Assembly (NCBI RefSeq): GCF_020131355.1
Contig: NZ_JAHLEL010000051.1
Span: 124,001-188,000, forward strand
DNA: 64,000 nucleotides
Direction of reading: 5' to 3'
Source of the DNA: Pseudonocardia sp. ICBG1293
Lineage (GTDB): Bacteria > Actinomycetota > Actinomycetes > Mycobacteriales > Pseudonocardiaceae
Shown here: positions 41,748 through 50,241 of the stretch, piece after piece
Layout: every line of letters starts with the position of its first letter
Position numbering within the stretch: position 1 is the stretch's first letter
The notes under the pieces: model-generated
What the model saw: only the letters and a program-made list of their open reading frames with translations
Databases searched by the model: none
Told to the model about the DNA's origin: nothing
Position numbers and translations under genes: made by a program

Positions 41748-41775
41748 CCCGGCACCCCGCGCGCGGGGTGCCGGG
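41748..41775. terminator. 13-bp hairpin between two convergent transporter genes
   Basis: CCCGGCACCCCGC and its exact complement flank a 2-nt GC centre, 5 bp after the DHA2 gene stop and 58 bp from the convergent MHS gene stop. Likely bidirectional terminator. Confidence 0.75.
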
Positions 41776-41832
41776 GCAGGTGACGGACCGCTCCAGCGGG
41801 TGGAGGGGTGCCGGTTCCCGCGACGGGGCGGG

Positions 41833-43164
41833 TCAGCGGGTGGCCGCGTCCTCGGTGGTCCCCGCGGGTGCGGGGACCTCCGGGCCGGTCAGCCCGTCGC
41901 GGGAGGTCTCGCGCAGTGCGAGCACCGACCCGACCGAGACCAGCGCGAGCACCACGATGACCGCCGAGAGCAGCCCGGTGCCGAACCCGGCGGCCTGCAG
42001 CGACGCGAACAGCGCCGGGGACAGGCCCGCGCCCATCCCGGAGATCTGGTAGCCCAGTGACGCGCCGGTGTAGCGCGAGCCGGTGGAGAACATCTCGGAG
42101 TACAGCGCCGCGGACGGCCCGAACCAGGCCGCGTGCGTCACGCCCTGCCCGACCACCACGGCCAGGGTCAGCAGCACGGCCGAACCGGTGTCGATCATCG
42201 GGAAGATCGCGATGCACCACAGTCCGGTGGCCACCGCCCCGCCCAGGACGACCGGTCGTCGTCCGACCCGGTCCGACAGCGCGGAGAACCCGATGATGCC
42301 CACGATGGCGACCACGGAGGACAGGGTCAGTGCGTTCAGCACGGTCTGGCGCTCGAACCCGGCACCGACCGAGTAGGAGATGAGGAACGTGGTGAGCGTT
42401 CCCTGCGCCACGAACGCCCCGAACCCGACACCGACGGCGAGCAGCAGGTTGCGCGGCCGGGACAGCACCTCCAGCAGCGGCGCGCGGGCGGGCGTCGTCG
42501 GCGTCGCGGCGGCCGCGGCGGCGAACACCGGGGTCTCGGTGACCGACAGCCGGACGAACAGGCCGATGCCCAGCAGCACCACGCTCAGCAGGAACGGGAT
42601 CCGCCAGCCCCAGGTGAGGAACGCGTCCCCGGTCAGCGACGCCGACAGCGCCAGCACCAGCGTCGAGAGCACCATGCCGCTGGGTGCGCCCGCGTTGGTG
42701 AAGCTCGCCCACAGCCCGCGTCGCGACGACGCGTGCTCGGCCGACATCAGCACCGCGCCGCCCCACTCGCCGCCCACCGCGATGCCCTGCACGACGCGCA
42801 GGACGATCAGCAGCACCGGGGCCAGCGCGCCGACCTGCGCGTAGGTCGGCAGCAGGCCGATCAGGGTGCTCGCCACCCCCATCACGACCATGCTGATCAC
42901 CAGCATCTTCTTGCGCCCGACGCGGTCCCCGAAGTGGCCGAACACGATGCCGCCGATCGGGCGGGCCAGGTAGCCGGTGGCCAGCGTCCCGAAGGCGGCG
43001 ACCGTGCCGACCAGCGGGTCGAGGTCGGAGAAGAACACCGCGTTGAACACCACGGCCGACGCCGTCGCGTACAGCAGGAAGTCGTAGTACTCGATCAGGC
43101 TGCCGAGATAGCTCGACAGGACGGCGCGCCGGCGTTGGGTCTGGGAGAACCGGGGGTGCGTCAT
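41833..43164 (-). CDS. MHS-family MFS transporter (probable hydroxycinnamate/aromatic acid importer)
   Basis: 443 residues, 12 TM. MHS motifs: SLIEYYDFLLYATASAVVFN in TM1, GHFGDRVGRKKMLVISMVVM, VQGIAVGGEWGGAVLMSAEH and ALSDRVGRRPVVLGGAVATG. It is divergent from the MarR gene and shares a regulatory region with a CAAGNNNCTTG operator, so it is probably the importer of the pathway encoded at 43.8-49.9 kb (CouT/PhdT-like by position; inference). Start ATG at 43164. Confidence 0.87.
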   Translation of the reverse strand: MTHPRFSQTQRRRAVLSSYLGSLIEYYDFLLYATASAVVFNAVFFSDLDPLVGTVAAFGTLATGYLARPIGGIVFGHFGDRVGRKKMLVISMVVMGVASTLIGLLPTYAQVGALAPVLLIVLRVVQGIAVGGEWGGAVLMSAEHASSRRGLWASFTNAGAPSGMVLSTLVLALSASLTGDAFLTWGWRIPFLLSVVLLGIGLFVRLSVTETPVFAAAAAATPTTPARAPLLEVLSRPRNLLLAVGVGFGAFVAQGTLTTFLISYSVGAGFERQTVLNALTLSSVVAIVGIIGFSALSDRVGRRPVVLGGAVATGLWCIAIFPMIDTGSAVLLTLAVVVGQGVTHAAWFGPSAALYSEMFSTGSRYTGASLGYQISGMGAGLSPALFASLQAAGFGTGLLSAVIVVLALVSVGSVLALRETSRDGLTGPEVPAPAGTTEDAATR

Positions 43165-43206
43165 CGCAGCTCCCTGCCATCGGTGGAATGGAAAGCAGCT
43201 TTATAG

Positions 43207-43217
43207 CAAGAACCTTG
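43207..43217. promoter_or_regulatory. MarR operator 1 (CAAGAACCTTG)
   Basis: Palindrome CAAG-AAC-CTTG in the divergent promoter region between transporter and marR, 20 bp upstream of the marR -10 hexamer, so binding would cover the -35 position. Confidence 0.7.
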
Positions 43218-43236
43218 TGATCAGTGCCGCGGTCGT

Positions 43237-43242
43237 TAGGAT
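43237..43242 (+). promoter_or_regulatory. -10 element of a leaderless marR transcript
   Basis: TAGGAT with 7 nt to the GTG at 43250. It decides the start over the in-frame GTG at 43217, which lies inside the operator. Confidence 0.55.
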
Positions 43243-43249
43243 CGCACAC

Positions 43250-43729
43250 GTGACGGATGCGGCGGCGGTACCGACGGGGGCGCGCGGACAGCGGCTGACC
43301 TACCTGGTCAAGCGCCTGGAGATGGCCGAACGGGCCCGGATGGAGGAGGCGTTGCGCCCGCTGGGCGTGACGCTGGCCCAGTACACCGCGCTGAGCGTGC
43401 TGGAACGCCGTGGCGGGCTGTCCTCGGCCCAGCTCGCACGGCGGCACTTCGTGACCCCCCAGGCGATGCAGCAGCTCGTGGCGGCGATGGAGCGTGACGG
43501 CTTCGTCGAGCGCCGCCCGGCCCCGGACAACCGCCGGATCCTGCAGGTCTGGCTCACCCCGCACGGCGACGCGACGCTGGCCGGGTGCCACGGCGCGGCC
43601 GGGGTCGTCGAGTGCCGGATGCTCGACGCGCTGGAGCCGGAGCAGGCCGAGGTGTTCGCGGACGCCCTCGACCGCTGTCTCGCCGCGCTGGCCGGTCGCG
43701 ACCCGATCCCGCCGGACGGCGATGCTTGA
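43250..43729 (+). CDS. MarR-family regulator of the aromatic CoA pathway
   Basis: 159 residues. MarR winged helix: QRLTYLVKRLEMAERARMEE, LRPLGVTLAQYTALSVLERR, GGLSSAQLARRHFVTPQAMQ-QLVAAMERDGF and wing VERRPAPDNRRILQVWLTPH. It is flanked by three CAAGNNNCTTG palindromes, one before itself/transporter and two before the CoA-ligase operon. In CouR/FerR-type systems the effector is the aryl-CoA thioester; by analogy this regulator would be released by an aryl-CoA made by the ligase (inference). Confidence 0.88.
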   Translation: MTDAAAVPTGARGQRLTYLVKRLEMAERARMEEALRPLGVTLAQYTALSVLERRGGLSSAQLARRHFVTPQAMQQLVAAMERDGFVERRPAPDNRRILQVWLTPHGDATLAGCHGAAGVVECRMLDALEPEQAEVFADALDRCLAALAGRDPIPPDGDA

Positions 43730-43737
43730 CCGCATGC

Positions 43738-43766
43738 CAAGCACCTTGCTATCAAGCTACTTGATA
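43738..43766. promoter_or_regulatory. MarR operators 2 and 3 before the catabolic operon
   Basis: CAAGCACCTTG (43738-43748) and CAAGCTACTTG (43753-43763, extended to the 17-bp perfect palindrome TATCAAG-CTA-CTTGATA), centres 15 bp apart. They lie between the marR stop and the ligase SD, in position to block initiation. Confidence 0.75.
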
Positions 43767-43786
43767 TCGAGGAGCGAGGGAGCCCC

Positions 43787-45295
43787 ATGAGTCCGATCAC
43801 CGGTCCCGGCCTCGGGCTGGGCACCTGGCCCGCCCGCCGGGCGCGGATCAGTCCGCACGCCCCGGCCCTGTCCGACGGGGACCGTGCGGTCGACCACGCC
43901 GAGCTGGCCGAGCGTGTCGCCCGGATCGCGGGCGGCCTGGCGGAGCGGGGCATCGGGCCGGGCGACCGGGTCGCCTGGCTCGGGGTGAACGCCGTCGCCA
44001 CCCTGGAGACGTTCTTCGCCGCGTGGCGGCTCGGCGCGGTCGCGGTCCCGCTGAACCACCGCCTGGCGCCCGCCGAGATCGGCTACATGCTCGACGACTG
44101 CGGGGCCGCACTGCTCGTCCACGGCGCCGACGCCGACGACCTCGTCGCCGCGACCGCCCCGTCGGTCCCGGTGGTCCGTGGTGTCGAGGACCTGGCCCGC
44201 GGGCCCGCCCGCGACGACGCCGGCGCCGGTCTCGACGACCCGGCGGTGCTGCTCTACACCTCCGGCACCACCGGTCGTCCGAAGGCGGCCGTGCTGACCC
44301 ACGGCAACCTGACCTGGAACACCGTCAACCAGCTCGCCCACGTCGACGTCTGCTCCGACGAGCGCACGCTGTGCATCTCGCCGCTGTTCCACTGCGTCGG
44401 CCTGTCCCAGGTCACGTTGCCCACGCTGTTCAAGGGCGGCAGCGTGGAGCTCGCCGCACGGTTCGACCCGGCGGTGGTCCTGGGCCGGATCGCCGAGGCC
44501 CGGATCACCAGCTTCGCCGCGGTCCCGACGATGCTGCAGATGCCGTGCGAGGCACCGTCGTTCGCGGCCACCGACCTGACGTCGCTGCGCACCGTGGTCT
44601 ACGGCGGCTCCCCGGTGCAGGAGCGGGTGGCCCGGGCGTGGCTGGAGCGCGGGGTCGCGCTGCAGCAGGGCTACGGGATGACCGAGGCCGCCCCCGGCGT
44701 GCACATGGCGACCCGCGACGGCACGGGCGCGCACCCCCCGACCTCGGTCGGGGTGCCGCACTTCTTCACCGACGTGGCCGTCGAGCGCGACGGCCGGCTC
44801 GTCCCGCTCGACGACGAGCCCGGTGAGCTGCTCGTGTGTGGCCCGCACGTCAGCCCCGGCTACTGGAACCGGCCCGACGAGACCGCGGCGTCGCGTCGCG
44901 GGGAGTGGTTCCGCACCGGTGACGTGCTCCGCGCCGGGTCCGACGGCTGGGCGTTCGCCGTCGACCGGGTCAAGGACATGATCATCTCCGGCGGGGAGAA
45001 CGTGTACCCGGCCGAGGTGGAGGCGGTCGCCGTCACCCACCCCGACATCGCGGACTGTGCCGTCGTCGGGGTGCCCGACGAGCGCTGGGGCGAGGTCGGT
45101 GCCGCCTACGTGCAGCTGCGCCCCGGCGCCGCCCTGGACGCCGAGGCCGTGCAGACACTGCTCGCCGGGCGGCTGGCCCGCTACAAGGTCCCGAAGTACG
45201 TGCGGTTCGTCGACGAGCTGCCCCGCAACGCGTCCGGCAAGGTCCGGCGCGTCGACCTGCGTACGGCCGCGGCCGGCGCCGAGGAGTTGTCGTGA
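43787..45295 (+). CDS. Acyl/aryl-CoA ligase (ANL superfamily), probable hydroxycinnamate-CoA ligase
   Basis: 502 residues. P-loop VLLYTSGTTGRPKAAVLTHG, substrate/A4 region CISPLFHCVGLSQVTLPTLF, A5 QQGYGMTEAAPGVHMATRDG, A7-A8 EWFRTGDVLRAGSDGWAFAV-DRVKDMIISGGENVYP and A10 ELPRNASGKVRRVDLRTAAA with the catalytic Lys. GAGGAGCGAGGGAG precedes the ATG. First gene of a five-gene operon of 4-nt overlaps. It would activate an aromatic or phenylpropanoid acid to its CoA ester, the first step of the cou/phd-like route. Confidence 0.85.
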   Translation: MSPITGPGLGLGTWPARRARISPHAPALSDGDRAVDHAELAERVARIAGGLAERGIGPGDRVAWLGVNAVATLETFFAAWRLGAVAVPLNHRLAPAEIGYMLDDCGAALLVHGADADDLVAATAPSVPVVRGVEDLARGPARDDAGAGLDDPAVLLYTSGTTGRPKAAVLTHGNLTWNTVNQLAHVDVCSDERTLCISPLFHCVGLSQVTLPTLFKGGSVELAARFDPAVVLGRIAEARITSFAAVPTMLQMPCEAPSFAATDLTSLRTVVYGGSPVQERVARAWLERGVALQQGYGMTEAAPGVHMATRDGTGAHPPTSVGVPHFFTDVAVERDGRLVPLDDEPGELLVCGPHVSPGYWNRPDETAASRRGEWFRTGDVLRAGSDGWAFAVDRVKDMIISGGENVYPAEVEAVAVTHPDIADCAVVGVPDERWGEVGAAYVQLRPGAALDAEAVQTLLAGRLARYKVPKYVRFVDELPRNASGKVRRVDLRTAAAGAEELS

Positions 45296-46083
45296 ACCCC
45301 GCCGTCGTGCAGTCGCTGCCCGAGTCGCTGACCGTGGAACTGGACGACGAGGTGGCCGTGCTGCGGCTGTCCCGGCCGCGCAAGCGCAACGCGCTGGACG
45401 ACGCCACCGTGCTCGGCATCGAGGAGTTCTTCGCCCGGCCACCGGAGGGGGTGCGCGCCGTCGTCCTCGACGCCGAGGGCGACCACTTCTGCGCCGGCCT
45501 GGACCTGTCCGAGCTCGGCGACCGCGACGTCGTCGCGGCGATGGAGCACTCCCGGATGTGGCACCGCGCGTTCGCCCGGCTCGCCGAGGGGCGCCTGCCG
45601 GTGGTCTCGGTGCTCAAGGGGGCCGTCGTCGGCGGCGGACTGGAGCTGGCCTCGGCCACCCATCTGCGGGTCGCCGAGGACTCCACGTTCTACGCGCTGC
45701 CCGAGGGCCAGCACGGCCTGTTCGTCGGTGGCGGCGGGTCGGTGCGGGTGCCACGGCTGGTCGGTGTGCACCGGATGACCGACATGATGCTGACCGGCCG
45801 CGTCCTCGACGCCGACGAGGGCCACGCCCTGGGCCTGTCGCACTACCGCGCCGGCCCGGGGGAGGGACTGGCGCGCGCCTGCGAACTGGCCCGCACCGTC
45901 GCCGGGAACTCCGCGATCACCAACGTCGCGGTGCTCCAGGCGCTGCCGCGGATCGCCGAGGCGTCCCCGGACCACGGCTTCATGATGGAGTCGCTGGTCG
46001 CCGCCGTCGCCTCGTCGAGCGCCGAGGCCCAGGAACGGATGCGGGCCTTCCTCGACGGCCGCGGCGGGAAGGTGCGCCGGTGA
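45292..46083 (+). CDS. Enoyl-CoA hydratase/isomerase (crotonase) family protein
   Basis: 263 residues. Crotonase fold: LRLSRPRKRNALDDATVLGI, oxyanion-hole segment GDHFCAGLDLSELGDRDVVA, and the second peptide-NH contact LKGAVVGGGLELASATHLRV. At the usual catalytic Glu positions the sequence has YALPEGQHGLFVGGGGSVRV, with Glu at the first site and Gly-rich in place of the second Glu loop, so hydratase versus hydratase/lyase cannot be decided. GTG start overlapping the ligase stop by 4 nt. It would hydrate the aryl-enoyl-CoA. Confidence 0.82.
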   Translation: MNPAVVQSLPESLTVELDDEVAVLRLSRPRKRNALDDATVLGIEEFFARPPEGVRAVVLDAEGDHFCAGLDLSELGDRDVVAAMEHSRMWHRAFARLAEGRLPVVSVLKGAVVGGGLELASATHLRVAEDSTFYALPEGQHGLFVGGGGSVRVPRLVGVHRMTDMMLTGRVLDADEGHALGLSHYRAGPGEGLARACELARTVAGNSAITNVAVLQALPRIAEASPDHGFMMESLVAAVASSSAEAQERMRAFLDGRGGKVRR

Positions 46084-48026
46084 GCGAGCTGCTGCGTCCC
46101 GTCGCCGCCGACGTCCGGGAGACCACCGAGATCGGCCGGTTCGTCACCGCCGTCGAGCGCGAGCACGGCCGGACCCTCGACGACTACCCCGCCCTGCACC
46201 GGTGGTCGGTGACCGAGCCCGAGGCGTTCTGGTCCGCGGTCGCGAGCCACCTCGGCGTGCGGTTCGACACCCCGCCCCGGGCGGTGCTCGGGAACCGGGG
46301 GATGCCGGGTGCCGAGTGGTTCCCCGGCGCGACCCTGAACTACGCCGGGCACGCCCTGGACGGGCCGGAGGACCAGACCGCCGTCGTCGCGTACTCGCAG
46401 ACCCGCGAGCGGGTCGAGCTCACCTGGGGCGGGCTGCGCGAGCAGGTCGCCCGGGCCCGGGCCGGTCTGCGCAGGCTCGGTGTCGGGCGCGGCGACCGGG
46501 TCGCGGCGTACCTGCCGAACCTACCCGAGACCGTCGTCGCGTTCCTGGCGACCGCGTCGCTCGGCGCGGTCTGGACGAGCTGCGCACCCGAGTTCGGCCC
46601 GCGCAGCGTGCTCGACCGGTTCGGCCAGCTCGACCCGGTCGTGCTGCTCACCGTCGGTGGCTACGGCTGGGCCGGGCGCGACGTCGACCGCCGCGACGAG
46701 GTCGCCGCGATCCGCGCCGGGCTCCCGTCCGTGCGCCACGTCGTCGCGGTGCCCTACGGGCCGCACGCCGTGCCCGACGCGCTGTCCTGGGACGAGCTGC
46801 TGGCCGCCGACCCGGAGCCCGGTGCCGAGCCGGTCCCGTTCGACCACCCGCTGTGCGTGCTGTTCTCCTCCGGCACCACCGGGCTGCCCAAGGCGATCGT
46901 GCACGGGCACGGCGGCATCCTGCTCGAGCACCTCAAGAACCACGCCCTGAGCTGGGACCTCGGCCCCGGCGACCGGATCCTCTGGTACTCCACGACCGCC
47001 TGGATGATGTGGAACGCGCTGGTCTCCGGGCTGCTGCGGCAGGCGTCGATCGTGCTGATCGACGGCAACCCCGCCCACCCCGACCTCGGGTGGCAGTGGC
47101 GCCTCGCCGCGGAGACCGGGGCGACGCTGGTGGGCGCGAGCCCCGGCTTCCTCATGGCCTCGCGCGCGGCGGGCCTGCACCCGGCCGCCGAGCACGACCT
47201 GTCCGCGGTCCGCCAGATCGGCGCCGCGGGGAGCCCGCTGCCGCCCGAGGGCTACCGCTGGGTGGCCGAGGAGTTCGGCCCCGACGTCCTGCTCAACGTC
47301 GGCAGCGGCGGCACCGACGTCTGTTCGGGCATCGTGCAGGGCAGCCCGTTCCAGCCGGTGTGGTCCGGCGAGATATCGGGACCCTGCCTCGGCGTCGACG
47401 CCGCCGCCGTCGACGACGCGGGCCACCCGGTCGTCGGCGAGCTCGGCGAGCTCGTCATCCGGGGCCCGATGCCGTCGATGCCCGTCGGCTTCTGGGGCGA
47501 CGACGACGGCACCCGCTACCGCGACACCTACTTCGCCACCTGGCCCGGGGTGTGGCGGCACGGCGACTGGGTCCGCTTCTCCGCCGCCGGCTCCGCGGTC
47601 GTCGCGGGCCGTTCCGACGACACCCTCAACCGGGGCGGGGTGCGGCTGGGGACGGCCGAGTTCTACCGCGTCGTGGAGGAGCTGCCCGAGGTCGACGACT
47701 CGCTCGTGGTGCACCTGGAGGACCCCGCGGGCGGCAACGGCGAGCTGCTGCTGTTCGTGCAGACCGCCGAGGGCGCCGTCCTCGACGACGCCCTCGTCAC
47801 CCGGATCCGCACCGCGCTGCGCGGCGAGCTCACCCCGCGCCACGTGCCGGACCGGATCGAGGCCGTGCCGGTCGTGCCGCGCAACCGCACGGGCAAGAAG
47901 CTGGAGGTCCCCGTGAAACGGATCCTGCTCGGCGCCGCCGTCGACGACGTCGCCTCCCGCGACGTGCTCGCCGACCCCACCGCGCTCGACGCGTTCGTCC
48001 GTCCCGCCTCCGGGGCGTCGGCGTGA
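46080..48026 (+). CDS. Acetoacetyl-CoA synthetase-like ligase
   Basis: 648 residues, the size of AacS. N-terminal AACS-type extension (YPALHRWSVTEPEAFWSAVA, PGAEWFPGATLNYAGHALDG), P-loop VLFSSGTTGLPKAIVHGHGG, WYSTTAWMMWNALVSGLLRQ-A, VGSGGTDVCSGIVQGSPFQP, HGDWVRFSAAGSAVVAGRSD and the C-terminal Lys in PRNRTGKKLEVPVKRILLGA. It activates acetoacetate or a similar 3-oxo acid. AacS-like genes are not a standard part of cou/phd clusters, so here it may reactivate an acid released by the amidohydrolase step. GTG start, 4-nt overlaps at both ends. Confidence 0.87.
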   Translation: MSELLRPVAADVRETTEIGRFVTAVEREHGRTLDDYPALHRWSVTEPEAFWSAVASHLGVRFDTPPRAVLGNRGMPGAEWFPGATLNYAGHALDGPEDQTAVVAYSQTRERVELTWGGLREQVARARAGLRRLGVGRGDRVAAYLPNLPETVVAFLATASLGAVWTSCAPEFGPRSVLDRFGQLDPVVLLTVGGYGWAGRDVDRRDEVAAIRAGLPSVRHVVAVPYGPHAVPDALSWDELLAADPEPGAEPVPFDHPLCVLFSSGTTGLPKAIVHGHGGILLEHLKNHALSWDLGPGDRILWYSTTAWMMWNALVSGLLRQASIVLIDGNPAHPDLGWQWRLAAETGATLVGASPGFLMASRAAGLHPAAEHDLSAVRQIGAAGSPLPPEGYRWVAEEFGPDVLLNVGSGGTDVCSGIVQGSPFQPVWSGEISGPCLGVDAAAVDDAGHPVVGELGELVIRGPMPSMPVGFWGDDDGTRYRDTYFATWPGVWRHGDWVRFSAAGSAVVAGRSDDTLNRGGVRLGTAEFYRVVEELPEVDDSLVVHLEDPAGGNGELLLFVQTAEGAVLDDALVTRIRTALRGELTPRHVPDRIEAVPVVPRNRTGKKLEVPVKRILLGAAVDDVASRDVLADPTALDAFVRPASGASA

Positions 48027-48969
48027 GCGCGCCCGGCACCGCGGCCGGGGTCGGCACCGTCGCCGTCGTCGGGACGGGGGTGATCGGCGTCGGCTGGACG
48101 GCGCTGTTCCTGGCCCACGGGCTGCACGTGCGCGCCTTCGACCCCGCCCCGGACGCGGAGGACCGGCTGCGCGCCGACCTCGCCGCGCTCGGCCCGTTCC
48201 CCGGCCACGCGGGCCCGCTGCCGGTGCAGAACCTGGTGTTCGCCACGAGCGCCGGCGCCGCGGCCGGGCCCGCCGGGTTCGTCCAGGAGAACGGCCCCGA
48301 GCGCGAGGACCTCAAGCACGCCCTGTTCGCCGAGCTGGACGAGGCCGCGGCCCCGGCGTCGTCCTCGCCTCCAGCTCCTCGGGCCTGCTCCCGACGAGCA
48401 TCGCCCGCGGCGCCGCCCGTCACCCCGAGCGGGTGCTCGTCGGGCACCCCTTCAACCCGCCGCAGGTCATCCCGCTGGTCGAGGTCGTGCCGGGGGAGCG
48501 GACCGCGGAGGCCGCGGTGGACACCGCGACGGCGTTCTACACCGCGCTGGGCAGACGGCCCGTCCGGCTGCGGGCCGAGGTGCCCGGTCACCTGGCCAAC
48601 CGGCTGCAGGCCGCGTTGTGGCAGGAGGCGTACTCGCTGGTCGAGCGCGGTGTGGCCACGGTCGCCGACGTCGACGCCGCCATCTCCCACGGGCCCGGCC
48701 TGCGCTGGGCCGTGCTCGGGCCGTTCGCCAACCAGCACCTGTCCGGAGGCCCCGGCGGCCTCGCGCACATCCTGGAGCACCTCGGTCCGCCCACCGAGCG
48801 GTGGTGGCGCGACCTCGGACAGGTCACGCTCACCCCCGAGCTGGCCACGACGCTGGTCGACGGCGTCCGCGACGCGCTGGACGGCCTCGACGGCCCCGAG
48901 CTCGCCGCCCGCCGCGACACCGTCCTCGCCGCACTGCTCGAGGCCAAGTCCCGTACCGAGCTCCCCTGA
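48023..48969 (+). pseudogene. 3-Hydroxyacyl-CoA dehydrogenase, frameshifted at a C-run
   Basis: N-terminal Rossmann half VAVVGTGVIGVGWTALFLAH, then PAGFVQENGPEREDLKHALF-AELDEAA. At 48351-48354 the sequence CCCC breaks the frame; a fifth C would give AAPGVVLASSSSGLLPTSIA and continue as VGHPFNPPQVIPLVEVVPGE (the conserved HPFNPP) and the C-terminal dimer domain AISHGPGLRWAVLGPFANQH. Restored length 315 residues. Everything else is intact, so sequencing error, phase variation or fresh mutation are all possible. It would oxidise the 3-hydroxyacyl-CoA made by the crotonase. Confidence 0.85.
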
Positions 48970-48983
48970 CGGAGGTTCCCCGC

Positions 48984-49856
48984 ATGCCCATCGACCCCGC
49001 CGCCGTCGACGCGATCGACGTGCACGTCCACGTCGAGCAGGACGGCCACGGCTGTCTCGCTCTCGACCAGGAGCTGCTCGACGCCTCGGCCAAGTACTTC
49101 AAGGCCGACCAGGACCGCACCCCGACCATCGACGCGATCGCCGAGCACTACCGGTCGCGGCGGATCGCCGCGGTGGTGTTCACCGTCGACGCGCCGTCGG
49201 GAACCGGCCACCCGCCGCTGTCCAGCGAGGAGATCGCCGACGCGGCGGCCGCGCACGACGACATCCTGATCCCGTTCGGCTCGGTCGACCCGCACACCGG
49301 CAAGGCCGCGGTCGCCCGTGCCCGGCGGCTGGTCACCGAGCACGGGGTCCGCGGCTTCAAGTTCCATCCCAGCCTGCAGGCGTTCGAGCCGAACGACGTG
49401 CGCTTCTACCCGCTCTACGAGGCCATCGCCGAACTCGGCGTGCCCGCGCTGTTCCACACCGGACAGACCGGGATCGGCGCCGGGCTGCCGGGCGGGCGCG
49501 GGATCAAGCTGCGGTACTCGAACCCGATGCTGCTCGACGACGTCGCCGCCGACCACCCCGGCCTCACCGTGATCATGGCGCACCCGTCGGTGCCGTGGCA
49601 GGACGAGGCGATCTCCATCGCCACCCACAAGTCCAACGTCTACATCGACCTGTCCGGCTGGTCGCCGAAGTACTTCCCCCCGCAGCTGGTGCGGGCGGCG
49701 AACACCATGCTGCGCCGCAAGGTGCTGTTCGGGTCGGACTACCCGGTCATCACACCGGACCGCTGGCTCGCCGACCTCGAGACGCAGGAGATCAGGCCCG
49801 AGGTCCGTCCGCTGATCCTCAAGGACAACGCCGTGCGGGTGCTCGGCCTGGGGTGA
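48984..49856 (+). CDS. Amidohydrolase-2 family metal-dependent hydrolase (CouO/PhdC-like)
   Basis: 290 residues. TIM-barrel amidohydrolase of the ACMSD type: IDVHVHVEQDGHGCLALDQE (HxH), FKFHPSLQAFEPNDVRFYPL, ALFHTGQTGIGAGLPGGRGI-KLRYSNP (His), VIMAHPSVPWQDEAISIATH (His) and LFGSDYPVITPDRWLADLET (Asp). Members next to aryl-CoA ligase, hydratase and dehydrogenase genes act in side-chain shortening of phenylpropanoids, proposed to cleave the 3-oxoacyl-CoA hydrolytically. ATG behind GGAGG. Last gene of the operon; a hairpin follows. Confidence 0.85.
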   Translation: MPIDPAAVDAIDVHVHVEQDGHGCLALDQELLDASAKYFKADQDRTPTIDAIAEHYRSRRIAAVVFTVDAPSGTGHPPLSSEEIADAAAAHDDILIPFGSVDPHTGKAAVARARRLVTEHGVRGFKFHPSLQAFEPNDVRFYPLYEAIAELGVPALFHTGQTGIGAGLPGGRGIKLRYSNPMLLDDVAADHPGLTVIMAHPSVPWQDEAISIATHKSNVYIDLSGWSPKYFPPQLVRAANTMLRRKVLFGSDYPVITPDRWLADLETQEIRPEVRPLILKDNAVRVLGLG

Positions 49857-49869
49857 TCGGCCCCGGTGA

Positions 49870-49901
49870 GGGGGCCGGTGCCGCATCCGGTACCGGACCC
49901 C
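49870..49901 (+). terminator. 14-bp hairpin after the catabolic operon
   Basis: Arms GGGGGCCGGTGCCG (49870-49883) and CGGTACCGGACCCC (49888-49901) with a 4-nt loop, one mismatch and one G-U pair. It begins 14 nt after the amidohydrolase stop. Confidence 0.65.
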
Positions 49902-50241
49902 TCGGTCGTCGCGACCGGCGCCCGGACCGTCGTGGGGCGCCGGATCCGGCCCGCGACGGCCCCCACCGGACGACCGGATGTCCGGACTCCTTCTCGGGGA
50001 GATCATCGGCGGCGACGTCGTCGCAGGTCAGCGGCGTGGAGCGATCCGGTTCCCGACGTCGTTGACACGATCGGGTGATTGATGGTTGCCGTTTCGGGCG
50101 GTCTCGTGCGGACCGTCCGGGCTCGCCCGGAGTAGCCCAGGTCACGTTCCGTGCCCCGTTTCGCGCCGAACCGGTCCCGGTCCCATGATGTGGACAGGGC
50201 CGGTCGCCGGTTACTCCGAACGGGTCTGCACACTTCCTCCC
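49902..50241 (+). other. Upstream region of the sulfur operon
   Basis: 340 bp without a convincing gene. TTGACA at about 50063 and TGGACA at about 50191 are -35-like; TACTCC and CACACT (50229-50234, 7 nt before the leader ATG) are possible -10 elements. The last would give a leaderless transcript of the leader peptide. No operator palindrome stands out. Confidence 0.4.

Noticed and set aside
43217-43249. Upstream GTG at 43217 as start of the MarR gene
   Set aside because: It lies on the last base of the operator and before the -10 hexamer that fits the GTG at 43250.
46202-50065. A 1287-codon plus-strand frame across the AacS-like, dehydrogenase and amidohydrolase genes
   Set aside because: Only the 48023-48350 part is real coding (N-terminus of the dehydrogenase); the rest is an out-of-frame shadow.
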